DNA of 64,000 nt from Kingdonia uniflora (GCA_014058105.1 JACGCM010001311.1:1350501-1414500), one strand, 5' to 3'; counted from the first letter of the stretch, positions 42,985-53,050 are shown. Made by a program: numbers and translations. Notes: a model not told the origin generated them from the letters alone.

Positions 42985-43500
42985 TTCTGACCTTCCTATT
43001 CTTTTTTAAAACGACGATAATGTTGGAGATCCAATCCAGGTACTTAGCTTCTCGAATGAATTCGAATTCGATTAATTTATCAATTTCACTGTTGACTTCA
43101 TCTCGAAGACGAAGTGATAGTCTTATCTGTTTTAGCTTGATTACCTTGGCGCTGTTATTAATGCTCAATTTGTGACATGCCTTAGCTTGGTCAATTCCTG
43201 GCATTTCTTTGAAAGTCCAAGCAAAGATGTCTCAGTTCATTTGTTAAAAGTGAACGGGGGCCTCCTTTTTGTGTTGACTAGCTTGGTACTAATATAAGTA
43301 CCTCTGCTAGGTCCATCAATGTCTATGTATTATGTATGTTCTTCTGCTGAAGGCTGATCGGCGTGGCCAACTTTCTGTAATTACTACTCAATAAATCTAT
43401 CAGATGTGTAGAGTATGGCAGAGACAATATTTTTGCAAGCTCGTAGGAGATTTTGACTACCTTTGATTTCATATATGCTACCGTTGTGCTTGAAAAAATG
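42985..43500 (-). pseudogene. pol: E1 reverse transcriptase, N-terminal part
   Basis: Minus strand: the frame 43204-42985 reads MPGIDQAKACHKLSINNSAK, LRLRDEVNSEIDKLIEFEFI, REAKYLDWISNIIVVLKKN, RKVR, and then E3 begins. The upstream linker (43500-43205) is degraded. Continues at 31782. The first five bases (42985-42989) are the right copy of the E3 target duplication. Confidence 0.88.
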
Positions 43501-43881
43501 TGCTTAATTGTACGTAGAACTGATTACTTCTATAGTGTGAATTCAGCTGCGGCCCATAATCCCTAAGTAACGAGATTTAGCATTGATGATGTAGAAAATG
43601 ACGTCGATTATGGTAGGTATAGCGGTGATGGGTAGGATGATCTTGCATACTCGCTCTTCTTTAGAGCTATTAAACCTACTGATATCGATGTCGCTTGGTA
43701 TAACTTGATCGGCTAATCTTATTTATGCGATTGTGCTTTGAAAGAGGATTTTGATACCGCTACCAGTATCAATCATCATGGTATGCATGATGAATTTCTT
43801 CATCTTTAGCATAATAACCAAAATGTCATGATGAAGAAACTTTACGGGACTGATATTGCAATACTCAAATGAAATCCTTAT
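43501..43881 (-). pseudogene. E1 aspartic protease
   Basis: Minus strand: IMLKMKKFIMHTMMIDTGSG, IKILFQS, with the catalytic DTGSG kept, then a stop, FNSSKEERVCKIILPITA, and SRYLGIMGRS. Better preserved at the active site than E2 or E3. Confidence 0.82.
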
Positions 43882-45655
43882 TCATCGATTGCTTGATTTA
43901 GGAAGGAGTTTAGCTTCTATATTCTGAGTGGTGAGATCGCAGCATTCTGTTAATCTCCTTCTTTTGAATCTGGTAGAGTTGTTGATTTGATGGATCTCGA
44001 TCATGATGCTATAATATATATGGTATAAGTATTTTTCTTTGAATTGATCTTTAACTTGAACTACCTCGACTTGTGTCTTATAACTTCTATTAATGTATCC
44101 TTCCAGGTCGATAATGTACTCGTCCATTCTTCCATCTTTGAAAATATATTCTAACAACCTATGTAAAGCATAACAATTATCATTTTCATGATGATTTTCC
44201 TTGTGATGCATGCAGTATGGCCTACCTTCAATTGGTTTCAGTGGTTGAAATACACGATAAAAATTGTCTTTCTCCAATATAAGAAAAATGGATGAGATTT
44301 GGACATTCATCTTGGGGAGGACAGGCTTGGGTAATAAATTGCCTTTCCGAGATTTGCTTGTGTTTACTTTTGTACGCTTTTGATCACCCTGGTCCTCCTT
44401 TGGTTCACTGTTGCAATATATATTTTGACCTTTCGTAGTTAGGACGGATTTAGTAGGTTTATGTCTTTCGGTCATCATTATTTTCATGTGGACATACCCA
44501 TTGACCTTGGTAATCATGTCTTCCAAGGTTAAGTGTTTGTTCAAGAAGAGATGTTTCTTTGATTTACAATCGATCTGTAGTGCATTGGTAAACGCAGAGA
44601 CAACTATTTTCTGATCGAGATTGTTAACTTTTCGTGCAAGCTCCTGAAACTTTTTTGCAAAGACTTCAAGTTTCTCTCCTTGAGACTATTTAATACTAAT
44701 AAGAGTATACAAATTTTCTTCCTTGTCTTTATTGTGAGCATATGTCTTGATAAAAATCTTCTGTAGTTGGTCGAATGTGAGGATATAATCTTCAGGTAGA
44801 GAATGAAACCACTAAAGCGGTTCTCCTTGTAGGCTTGTGGTGAACAAATGATGTAGAATATAGTTTAGATTTAAATATAATCCCAGTGAATCACATAATT
44901 GTTGAATGTGTTCTTTCAGATCAGTGTCTTTGTATTTATGTATCTTAGGAGTATAGAACCCCTGTCGGTACTTCCATATCAAATAACTCTTTGGCAATCA
45001 GACTACCCTACAACTTTGTTAAATCATCATTATTGCCTAGAGCTTGAGCTTCAATTAACTCGATACGTTGATCCATATATTTTTATGTGACGTACTGGCA
45101 TGGTGCTTGAGTGACTTGGCGTATAGGTCGGGGATTATGAGTACCGGTGCCCTCACTCAAGCATTCATGAGTTGGTATCCTGGGTTGAGTTCGTTGTTCT
45201 TCTTCTTGACGCTTGGAAGGCCGACGTCCTCTACTGATGTCGGACTGATCTTCGTGTCCCAAATGAATTAAAGCTTGTGGGTCGTTATAATGACCTCTAA
45301 AAATGGCTTTGCTAGTTGCTCCTCGAGGTCCCAATCTTTCCCCTATAGAAAATCGAGAGTTTGCTGGTATTTGATCACGTGTCATGGCAAGAAGAACTTG
45401 TTTATTATCTTGGAAAGCTTGCAAGGCGGTCTGCATTGTTGTCATCAATTCTTCGTGTCTCTTGAATTATGTTTGACGAGCTTGACGGTCCCTTTCTTGT
45501 TCCTGTTAGTGGAGCTCGCGGTTACGTATCAACTGACGCTCGAGCTCATTTCGTTTCTCTATTTCGGCGTGAAGGTTCGCCCTTAGTTCTGCGAGCTGAT
45601 CTGGTTTGACTGAAAGATCAAGCTAGACTCCTGTTACTGGTCGCTTGGAAGCCAT
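43882..45655 (-). pseudogene. gag: E1 gag
   Basis: Minus strand from ATG 45655 (MASKRPVTGV, as in E2). Long open pieces: 45448-45083 (coiled coil then a disordered Arg/Ser-rich stretch), 44997-44812 (GFYTPKIHKYKDTDLKEHIQ) and 44544-43882 (MNKHLTLEDMITKVNGYVHM, then HHKENHHENDNCYALHRLLE). The core HLFTTSLQGEPL-WFHSLPED matches E2. About five stops in all. It would form the particle shell. Confidence 0.9.
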
Positions 45656-45713
45656 CACGATTGAAAATGGATAGTGACGTAATTGTATGTCTTAGGATAT
45701 CATGGAAATGTCT

Positions 45714-45733
45714 TCTTTCCCACATATGCCAAA
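45714..45733 (-). other. E1 primer binding site
   Basis: Minus strand TTTGGCATATGTGGGAAAG next to the LTR, three bases shorter than E2's TTTGGCACCGTCTGTGGGAA. It identifies the adjacent LTR as the 5' one. Confidence 0.8.
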
Positions 45734-46278
45734 TGTAATGGTTTAATTTCGTAGTAGCTCAAAATAGCTCGAAATTAGCTCTTACACCAAATGTACTTGT
45801 GACAAGAATTAGTATAACTCAATATAGAAATGACACAGGTGATTAGCGTGGAAACCTTTGAATAGGTAAAAACCACGACCTCGACTTGAGGATTTAGTTA
45901 CTGTAACTTTATGGTTTGAGGCTGATGTTTGATTACAAAGTATACGATCTCTTGAGCTAGAAAAACTTAGTCTTCAAGTATATCTAAAATCCCGTCCTTT
46001 CTCCTCTGTAACTCATCATTTTTATAGACTTCACTCTCAGTTCGTTATCGTGTAGAGGCACGTTCTCCTGAAATTGGAGCAGGTGGTAGTTGAATGTGTA
46101 ACTGTTAGTTCTTGGGAGACAGGTGTCTTTGACTTGTTCTTATTTTATCTGTAGTGTTCGATCCACGTTCTTTATCAGTTCATAGTTGAGGTGTCATTGC
46201 TGATTGTATGTCACGTGGATAATGCGTGAGTCTGGTATTGAGGTAGTTCGAGTTTGGCACCGCTCGAGGAGGTACTCA
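45734..46278 (-). repeat. E1 5' LTR (family A)
   Basis: Begins TGTAATGGTT and aligns with 5777-6328 as far as GAGTTTGGCACC. The outer edge is eroded (AGGTACTCA in place of GGTCCCTACA), so the end at 46278 is uncertain by some bases. As a 5' LTR on the minus strand its promoter points left, away from the phytocyanin gene. Confidence 0.88.
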
Positions 46279-47335
46279 AATCAGAGTGCATAGGTTAGTT
46301 TCATTCGAGTACTTGTAATTTGAATCTTGTATAGCTATGTCCTCTAAATTAAGTTCCCTAGAAGCTTAATTCTCAGGAGATATTGTTTGATAATTTTCTC
46401 CTTTCGGCTTTTCATTTTGCAGCTGGAGTAAAGATATTACAAAGGGGATAGAGATTAAGTCATTGTGGGAAGTAGACATTACGTTGTTAAATAAACAGCA
46501 AATTCATCCAGCAGTGAAAAGAAGAGAACATAAAGTATGTCTAAGGCTGTGCCAGAGAACCCACTAGTCCATGAGATGGTTGTCAAGGAGAGCAAGGATG
46601 AATTATATGATAATTTAAGTGATCTCGAGAGCGAAGCAAAGCAAGAGAGAAAGAAGATGTATCTGATAGTGAGATGGTAACAGATTCTCCATCATCTCAA
46701 GGGGAATCACAGACAATTAAGGATAGTAAAGTAGAGAAATTTTCAAGAGTTGAAAAGAAAACCTGTAAAAAACAATTCCACAGAAGGTTCTTCAAGTGTG
46801 TCAAAAATGCAAGAAAGAGCAGGAGTGAAAGAAGTATGTGTGTGCACTTATTGTGCTTGGTTAGAATCGTCTACAGATTAAAGTGTGATCTTCAAGTTCT
46901 TGCCTTATCTAGTGCTTCGGCGTTTGTCTTTGCCCCTAGTTTCCTAACAACAATTGCTATAGCAGTCCCTATATAACACGACTTCTTCTTATCTCTAGCA
47001 TCTAACTAGCTCATAAGCCTCTGAAAATGACCTTAGCCTCTACATCCCCAAGCATCAACACCTTGTATAGTTTCGTGACCTGCAGCAATAATTTATATTA
47101 TAACATTAGAATTTTGTCTAGTCTTCTCTCCTCTCAATACAACAATTAAACTATAGGACTTGACACTAAATTTAAAGTGGCCAAGGTCCCACATGCATAA
47201 AACTAAGAGGAGTCGGCCCCCACTTTCGCAGGGAGAACTGGGGGAGTAGAAGTTCTAGATCGTCTTCTTTTCCAATCTCACCAAATCCTTAAAATACTTC
47301 AGTTGAATTATATGGCTTTGAGCAGGTCTAAAGTC
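46279..47335. other. Upstream region of the phytocyanin gene with an exon-like remnant
   Basis: At 46410-46424 a pyrimidine-rich stretch ends CATTTTGCAG like a splice acceptor. The following DNA has EIKSLWEVDITLLNK, QIHPAVKRREHK (46463-46540) and, in another frame, MSKAVPENPLVHEMVVKESK (46537 on), then a Ser/Lys-rich stretch to about 46840. It may be a degraded exon of an old gene or transposon. I recognise no family. From about 47000 the DNA is plain promoter-proximal sequence. Confidence 0.4.
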
Positions 47336-47346
47336 CTATATATAAG
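47336..47346 (+). promoter_or_regulatory. TATA box of the phytocyanin gene
   Basis: CCTATATATAAGT, 49-58 bp before the ATG at 47394. The implied leader is only about 20-30 bases, AC-rich, as in many plant genes. Confidence 0.7.
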
Positions 47347-47393
47347 TTGAGATATAACACAAACTCCCAAACTTCCAATAAAAACAGAAAGAG

Positions 47394-48058
47394 ATGGTTG
47401 AAGGTATGATACTTGTGTGCATGCTTGTGTTATTTGTAGCAGCTACCTCGGCTCAAACAACCCATGTGGTCGGGGGCGAGTTGGGATGGACTGTTCCTTC
47501 CGCTGGTGCATATGCGACCTGGGCAGTCAACCAAACATTCACAGTCGGCGACACTTTACGTAAGATTTTAAATTTTATTATAACAACCTTACACATGATA
47601 TGTTGATGAAGACTTTTGTAGTAGTCCATTTGTAATTTTGTTCTTTGTACATGTACATAGTTTTCAACTTTGCTACGGGGTCACACGACGTGGTTCAAGT
47701 GAAGAAGGCAGATTTCGATGCGTGCACATCAACTGATCCTATTGGAAAGGTTATGGCAACCGGTCCAGCGAAGATTGTTTTAAGTACAGAAGGGGAGAAT
47801 TTTTTTATTTGTAAATTTGATAGTCACTGTTCGTTGGGTCAGAAGTTGGATATTAACGTGACATCCTCGTCTGGCAAAGCGACCCCCCCTTCCGGCTCCC
47901 GTACACCACCTTCAACCAAAACTCCTCCGTCAAGCTCCGGCCCCTCTTCAGCACCGCCTCCTCGTGCAACTGGATCACCTAAAAGTTATTCCCCAAGCCT
48001 TGCCATTGCCAGCTTCTCTTTTACTTTGTTATCCATTATAGTAGCATTTTTGTTTTAG
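47394..48058 (+). CDS. Stellacyanin-like phytocyanin (blue copper protein), GPI-anchored
   Basis: Two exons, 47394-47559 and 47661-48058, with a 101-bp GT-AG intron (donor GTAAGATTTT, acceptor ATGTACATAG); 187 residues. Residues 1-20 are a signal peptide (ILVCMLVLFVAATSA). The plastocyanin-like domain follows to about 123: HVVGGELGWTVP, FTVGDTL, FNFATGSHDVVQV. Copper ligands by family rule: His64, Cys106, His111 and Gln116, the axial Gln marking the stellacyanin class rather than the Met of uclacyanin or plantacyanin. Cys77 and Cys112 form the usual disulfide. Two N-glycosylation sites (NQT, NVT). Residues 128-165 are Pro/Ser/Thr-rich, arabinogalactan-like; the last 20 are hydrophobic, a GPI signal. 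The intron sits at the usual phytocyanin place. Expected at the outer plasma membrane, with a redox or cell-wall role not fixed. Intact. Confidence 0.95.
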
Positions 48059-48284
48059 TTTTTGAAACTTGAATTTTATGGTTATATTGTTTCCTCATGG
48101 CCTCTTGGTGCATTGACCGTGTATATGAGGAGCCTATGACTTAGTGATTGATTAATGTGTTTTACAAATTTGTTTTTGTGTTTGAACTTGAATAAAGTTT
48201 TAGGTGATCCACCCCTGAAGTGACACTCGACTCGAATATTGTAATATCAGTGTATAAATGTTTTTGAGGTGCCATATATGATTT
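48059..48284 (+). other. 3' untranslated region of the phytocyanin gene
   Basis: AT-rich with TTGAATAAAGTTTT at about 48188-48201, a good polyadenylation signal 130 bp after the stop. Confidence 0.65.
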
Positions 48285-48573
48285 TTGCCATTCAAAAAGT
48301 AACTCACTCACTTGGTTTTCAACTTTGCTTTACAAAAGGTTGAACATTGTTTTTTCAGGTTGAAAAACAACCAACCACAAAACGACACGTGGACAAATTC
48401 ACTTAACTTTAATATTCTTTTTTCTAATATTGTGGGTCCATTTGTTTTTTAAAATATTTACTTTTAAAAAAACCAACTGAGGTACTGTTGGATGAAATTG
48501 GACCTAACTCATTTAGTTTTTGTTTTTTTTTGTTTTTCTACTAAATGAGTGAGGTACTTTAGGAGATGCTCTA
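48285..48573. mobile_element. MITE-like element downstream of the phytocyanin gene
   Basis: The left end CATTCAAAAAGTAACTCACT and the reverse complement of the right end (GCATCTCCTAAAGTACCTCA) are near-matching inverted repeats; the right end finishes GGAGATGCTCTAA, the same GAGCATCTCC-type terminus as the MITE at 2585. Inside are GTTGAAAAACAACC and the G-box ACACGTGG (about 48387). About 290 bp, non-coding. The outermost bases of the left end look lost. Confidence 0.55.
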
Positions 48574-48917
48574 ATATGCAATTGATATTGAAACCTTCGA
48601 TTGGTTGAATTGATATAGTTCTAGTTGGACCGTAGCTAATTTGAGAAAAAGGTTTTGAAGATTACTTAACCATTATATCAACTAAGCCTAAAATGATCGT
48701 CTTGCTTAGTTACCCGATTAAATGTGAAGTTCCAAATCATGGAAATTAACTTGAATGAAAACAAACTTCAGACCCTCTTGGCATGCAAAATACAACCAAA
48801 ATATACTCTAAATTATGTAACAGTTGGACCTTGTTAAACCATGGCTATTTTCGGTATGATACCATATTAAAACTGAAGGTTCTATTTCAAAACCAATTGG
48901 CAATGTGGGATTATATA
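48574..48917. other. Non-coding flank left of element E4
   Basis: AT-rich; no gene or repeat seen. It ends at the E4 LTR edge. Confidence 0.55.
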
Positions 48918-49513
48918 TGTAATGGCCAAATTTCGCAGCTCAAAATAGCTCGAAAATAGATCTTACACAAATGTACCTGTGACAAAAAATAGTATAATAC
49001 AAGAAATGACACATTTGTTTTAATTTAGAAAACTTTTGAATAGGTAAAAAACCACGACCTCGAGTTGAGGGTTTACTAACTCTTACTTTAATTGCTTAAG
49101 ACAGATATCTTATTACAAGTAATATCTTGAACTAGAAATGCTTGATTTAGAAATAATTTGTTTTGTGGTGTTTAGAATCTAAAAATTCTTGTGTTAGAGT
49201 CAAAATGTAGTTTTTTTTCGGTCTTTATCTTCTCTGGAATTTTTTCTTTATATAGCCCTTACCCGCAGCTTGTTATCATGTAGAAGCACGTTTTTTAAAT
49301 AATGAGGTAAGTGGTAGTTGAATGTGTAACTGTTTAGTTCGTGGAAGACAGGTGTCTTTGACTTGTTCATATTTTGCGGTAGTGCTCGATCCATACTCTT
49401 TATCAGTTCGTAGTCTAGGTGGCAATGCTGACTGTATATGTCATGTGTGTAATGCGCGAGTCTAATATTGAGGTAGTTCAAGTTTGGACTAGGTCGAGGA
49501 ATATGTCCCTACA
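48918..49513 (-). repeat. E4 3' LTR (family A)
   Basis: 596 bp; begins TGTAATGGCC, ends TATGTCCCTACA in this orientation. No primer site on its left; a purine tract on its right. A transcript starting in this LTR on the minus strand would run leftward toward the phytocyanin gene in antisense. Confidence 0.92.
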
Positions 49514-49530
49514 ATCGCCCCCTCGCAACT
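49514..49530 (-). other. E4 polypurine tract
   Basis: Minus strand TTGCGAGGGGGCGAT next to the LTR, the best-preserved copy in the window. Confidence 0.85.
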
Positions 49531-49940
49531 GAAGGCATGGGTGGCTTTTGTTGAGAAAAAACCTGTTGACTGTTGGTATTGTAAGTTAAAAAGTTATGAT
49601 ATATTGATGGGGAATTTGACTAGTTGGGTACTCGGTATTTATTTATGGAAGACTGTATCTGGCATTTATGATGGTGGAAATGATTGATCTACTTGATGTT
49701 TGGGGTTTCAAGATAAGTTGTTCTATGAATGATGGCTGCTGGGGAAACGTTTTTCTCATTGAATGCGGGTTTGATATAAATAGTACCTGTACTGTAACGT
49801 CTGCCATCTCTGCCAAATTATCCTGTCGATGTGAATAGCTTATGCTGACTCTGTTATTAGAATAGTGAAGACCAGGTGGCAGGTATATAAAGAGGCGGTG
49901 TCTGCTAAAGTTATGCCATTTTGGCAACCAGACGTTGGAG
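49531..49940. other. E4 leader before antisense ORF a
   Basis: No gene. TATAAAGAGGCGG at about 49888-49900 lies 41 bp before the ATG at 49941 and could be a TATA box for this ORF; E1 and E2 were not found to share it. Confidence 0.45.
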
Positions 49941-50300
49941 ATGCCCACGCCCATTCTAGTACCACCGATGTATCATGAGATGACAGAGGAAGAAGCGGCT
50001 GAAGCTGAGTATGATTACTACTACATGTAGAGGTTCCACTATGTGGTCATGGCTGGGGAGTAGTGTCGGATATGCTTTCACCTATTGGCGGATGACATGG
50101 TTGAGGAGACAGATGTGGAGGCCGGCGTACATGCGAGGCATTACTACCAGTATCCTGCGAGGGACTGGGTTCAAAAGTAAGACCTCCTTTAATCTCTACC
50201 AACTCTCAGCTGGTGGGGGTTACGGAGGAAGAAACGGTGGTGGTGGAGAAGGGAGACGAAGATTGGAAATATTTCTTTTACACAATCATTGCTTTACGTC
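49941..50300 (+). pseudogene. E4 antisense ORF a (VPP-Y module)
   Basis: ATG 49941: MPTPILVPPMYHEMTEEEAA, EAEYDYYYM, stop, RFHYVVMAGE, stop, FHLLADDMVEETDVEAGVHA, RHYYQYPARDWVQK, then TEEETVVVEKGDEDWKYFF. It is the most complete of the four copies and preserves the initiating ATG that E1 has lost. Acidic, Tyr-rich, unknown function. Confidence 0.68.
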
Positions 50301-51080
50301 GTGAAGGAGTGCCTCATGCTGAAGGTTGGTTCAGGCATTGATATCCTAGCTTCCTTAGTTTCTTATAAAAGTAAATGGCGTGAAGGATTGTCTGGACCTT
50401 TCTTGCAAAAGAGTTTCATAATGAAACAATGTCGAAAACTGAAATGTAATATAACCTGCAGATCGATCTGTAGAAATATCTGGAAGACTCGTATCTATAA
50501 AGTATTATGTAAGTAATATTCAAGCTAATGAAAAAGATATTTGTGCATAAATTGTGTTGATAGATCGAATTAGCTGTTATCACTCGGGCCAAATGAAATA
50601 TATGCTGGAGTATGAAAATGTAATGTTTAGAAAGAAAAAGAAAAATAAGCATTTTTAGTTGAACTATTAAAGATATATTTGAAGATGTAAAAATAGATAT
50701 ATCTGAAAATGTGTATCGAATTGATTAGATTCCAAGAATTGTGCTAGGAGGCAATATCCTTACAGAGAATAGAATATGGAGAAATTAAAATATCGAGCTA
50801 TGGAGGTATTGTTTGAAAATGTATTACAGGGGAAGAGATGGTGAAAGTTATTTGAACTAACTATCATGATAATTTTAAATTTGTCAAAACGCGGATGGAC
50901 AAATTTTAATGAGGTCGATTTGGAAAGATAAGTTCAAATAACTTTCTATCATGATCTTAGGGTTTCTAGTTATGAAAAAATAGCTTATACTATATACAGA
51001 ATATTGGGGATTTGACGTTATCGCTAAGACGTGTATAAATAATGTTTAAAAGGTCATGTAAAGATGAGGAAGCAGTAAAA
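50301..51080. other. E4 spacer
   Basis: AT-rich spacer corresponding to E1 7181-7765. ORFs on either strand here (50289-50516, 50416-50652) are not supported. Confidence 0.5.
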
Positions 51081-51420
51081 ATGGTGCAAACTTGTTCTCA
51101 AAGAGCTCATCACGTGTTAGAGGAGAGTTTAACAATAAAGATTACAGAAGTACGGGAAAGGATTTCGGGCGGTTAGATTATGATGCTAACTTGCCTGAAT
51201 CTGAAATCCAGTTCGAAGGCTTGGATGCGAGGGCGAGGGAACGTGAGATTGGGCGTCACTTTTACTCGGAGATATTCTGTGAAGTGATTTTGGAGCCTGA
51301 AGGTCAAAAAGTTGTTGTGAGGTAAATTGCTGTAAAAAAGTTCACTGAAGAAGATGAGAGGATGGCTGGGGGCGAACTGATTAGGTGTGGCACTCCAGGG
51401 AATCTAAGATGTTTTGTGTA
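51081..51420 (+). pseudogene. E4 antisense ORF b (M-V-x-T-x-S-Q module)
   Basis: ATG 51081 gives MVQTCSQRAHHVLEESLTIK, ITEVRERISGG then a stop; the +2 frame continues GRLDYDANLPESEIQFEGLD, FYSEIFCEVILEPEGQKVVV, and after a stop ELIRCGTPGNLRCF. One frameshift near 51165. Matches E1 7766-8042 over its full length, giving the best picture of this roughly 110-residue protein. Confidence 0.68.
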
Positions 51421-51689
51421 GTTATATTTAAGGGAGCGAACTGAATTAGATCAAATAACTATAATTGGAATGTAGGTAGAATGTTTATCTTGAATCTGTT
51501 CATTTTTTGTTGTAAATGTTAGAAGCTTTTGTGAATAAAAAATTTTAATTTTGAAATGTGATAGCATCAAAAATGACGTCAGTAGTTTTATAAGTAGCAG
51601 AAGTAGGAATGGAAAAAACAGATCAACTTTGATTTTTGTCTTTTGTGTAAGGGTAGAAAAAGTTTGATTGTATTTTAGTATTGAGTCAT

Positions 51690-51880
51690 CATGAGTGTGG
51701 GAGGGTCTTAGAGAGATTTGGTTATGAGAGAGAAAAGTATATTAAAATATAGGATGTGGGGTAATGATGGGATGATATTTTAACTGAAAAGGTACAAAAC
51801 GTCTGACATTAATTATGGAAGGGATGCATTAGTTCCAAATCTGAGGGCGACTTATGCGAGGCTCAATAACTGCCAGCAGT
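51690..51880 (+). pseudogene. E4 antisense ORF c remnant
   Basis: Starts MSVGGS and carries MREKSILKYRMWGNDGMIF, KRYKTSD; stops break it. Parallel to E1 8283-8475 and E2 25679-25485. Confidence 0.5.
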
Positions 51881-51893
51881 TAGAGATAGAAAG

Positions 51894-51900
51894 TATAAAC
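51894..51900 (+). promoter_or_regulatory. TATA-like box of the E4 antisense gene
   Basis: AAGTATAAACAATAGTTCATC aligns with AAGTATAAATAATTTTTCTTC in E1. Confidence 0.5.
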
Positions 51901-52558
51901 AATAGTTCATCTTCCTCATTCAAACGTTTATCAAACTCAAAAAAAAAAAGAATTGAGGAAGAGAAAATGGAGAAACTGGTAGAGATTCTAGTAAGAGATT
52001 GGACGAAAGTGTTCATCGCAGAAGGGGAGAGAAGGCTGTGAAGGTAGAGTCAAGACATTGGCTGCACAATGCCATGGTAAAAGAGGGATTTGGCACTACT
52101 TCTGATTCATACTTAGACGTTGAAGGTTAGTGATTGAGTTTTGATTTAGTGAATGTGAAGTTTGAAAATTTTGTGGGTTTTCAAATATTGAAAATTTTTC
52201 TATTTATTGTAAACATTTGAAAAACCTGCTAGATTTGTATGTAGAAAGATATAAGCATGTATATGTATAATAAATATGTATTTGTCAAAGTATAGAAAGT
52301 AGATAATGATTGAGAACATAACTGAATACCTAGACCTATATGTAGGTTGAGGCGTGAGGAGAATCTGATATAGAAATAAACCTCATCCTCATGTCTATCT
52401 CTGACATAGAGGTTTCACCTGATATGAAGACGTCGACCTCTGGTCGTAAAGACAAGTTTGAAAATGTAGAAGCTGTAGATGTAGACTCTAAGGGGGAGGA
52501 TAAAGTATAATTTCCAGATTTCCTTGTAATTTATTATACTATCCTCCAAAGTCGGATG
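51901..52558 (+). pseudogene. E4 antisense gene: first exon, intron and start of the Transposase_28-like exon
   Basis: Leader and short exon to the donor GACGTTGAAG|GTTAG (about 52124), an intron with the conserved block CCTAGACCTATATGTAGGTT (about 52332), then KTSTSGRKDKFENVEAVDVD and FPDFL, the counterpart of EASNSGRLIDN and LDFLGDYL in E1 (9055-9210). Cut at 52558 by E5. Confidence 0.55.
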
Positions 52559-53026
52559 TGTAGTATCATATTCCCCATATTCGACAAGAGATAGATCAGT
52601 ACTCTGTAGTCAAAGACAGCTCAACATTCTAGAAGATTTCGTAAGTCCTCGACTTACCAAAAGTAGTCATTGCAGCTCGGTCAAGAAGGAACTGTTAGAG
52701 ATCCGCAAAGTTTGCCTACTACCCCCAGAATAAGAGACTCTTTCTTTCTTTTTATAAATTGCCTGTATATACTATAAATACAGGCAGAGAATAGGTTCTA
52801 AAGTACCACATGTCTGACATTTCTCTATCCTAAACACTAGCGATACTCAGAAAACTTGTAATAACTGACATCTACTAAATTTTACATCAAATCCTGCTCG
52901 AGGTCGTGGTTTTTCTCAGTTTCTACTGAGTTTTCCACGTAAAATCTTGATTGTTTGCCCTTTATTAGGCAATCTTTACGAACAAGTAATGGCGAAGGTT
53001 TTTCTCCTGAAAAACACGCCACTACA
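52559..53026 (+). repeat. E5 5' LTR (family B)
   Basis: 468 bp, TGTAGTATCATATTCCCC...CACGCCACTACA. Contains the perfect TATA-centred palindrome at 52761-52785. Matches both E3 LTRs. Confidence 0.94.
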
Positions 53027-53050
53027 ATTGGCACCGTCTATGGGAAAATC
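53027..53050 (+). other. E5 primer binding site
   Basis: ATTGGCACCGTCTATGGGAA right after the LTR; differs from the family-A site at two positions. Confidence 0.85.

Larger units (their letters stand above)
5777..46278 (-). mobile_element. E1: Tat-lineage Ty3/gypsy element, minus strand, split by two nested elements
   Basis: Reading right to left: 5' LTR 45734-46278, primer site, gag 45655-43900, protease about 43880-43500, RT start 43250-42985, then insertion E3. After it come the rest of RT and RNase H, a second RNase H, integrase to about 28830, and the tail of the antisense gene 28353-28460. Then comes insertion E2, the rest of the antisense gene 13689-6760, and the 3' LTR 5777-6328. Subtracting E2, E3 and their 5-bp duplications leaves about 14,627 bp, almost exactly E2's length. 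The two LTRs align throughout at roughly 88-90% by eye. It is old and coding-dead. Confidence 0.9.
48918..52558 (-). mobile_element. E4: Tat-lineage element (family A), minus strand, 3' part only before E5
   Basis: 3' LTR 48918-49513, polypurine tract, then the antisense gene on the plus strand as far as 52558, where E5 enters. The rest (integrase, RT, gag, 5' LTR) should lie beyond E5, outside the window. The order of antisense modules matches E1 one for one. Confidence 0.88.

Noticed and set aside
5772..46283. Target duplication for E1
   Set aside because: GTGTA on the left and AATCA on the right do not match; the outer edge of the 5' LTR is eroded, so no duplication can be claimed.
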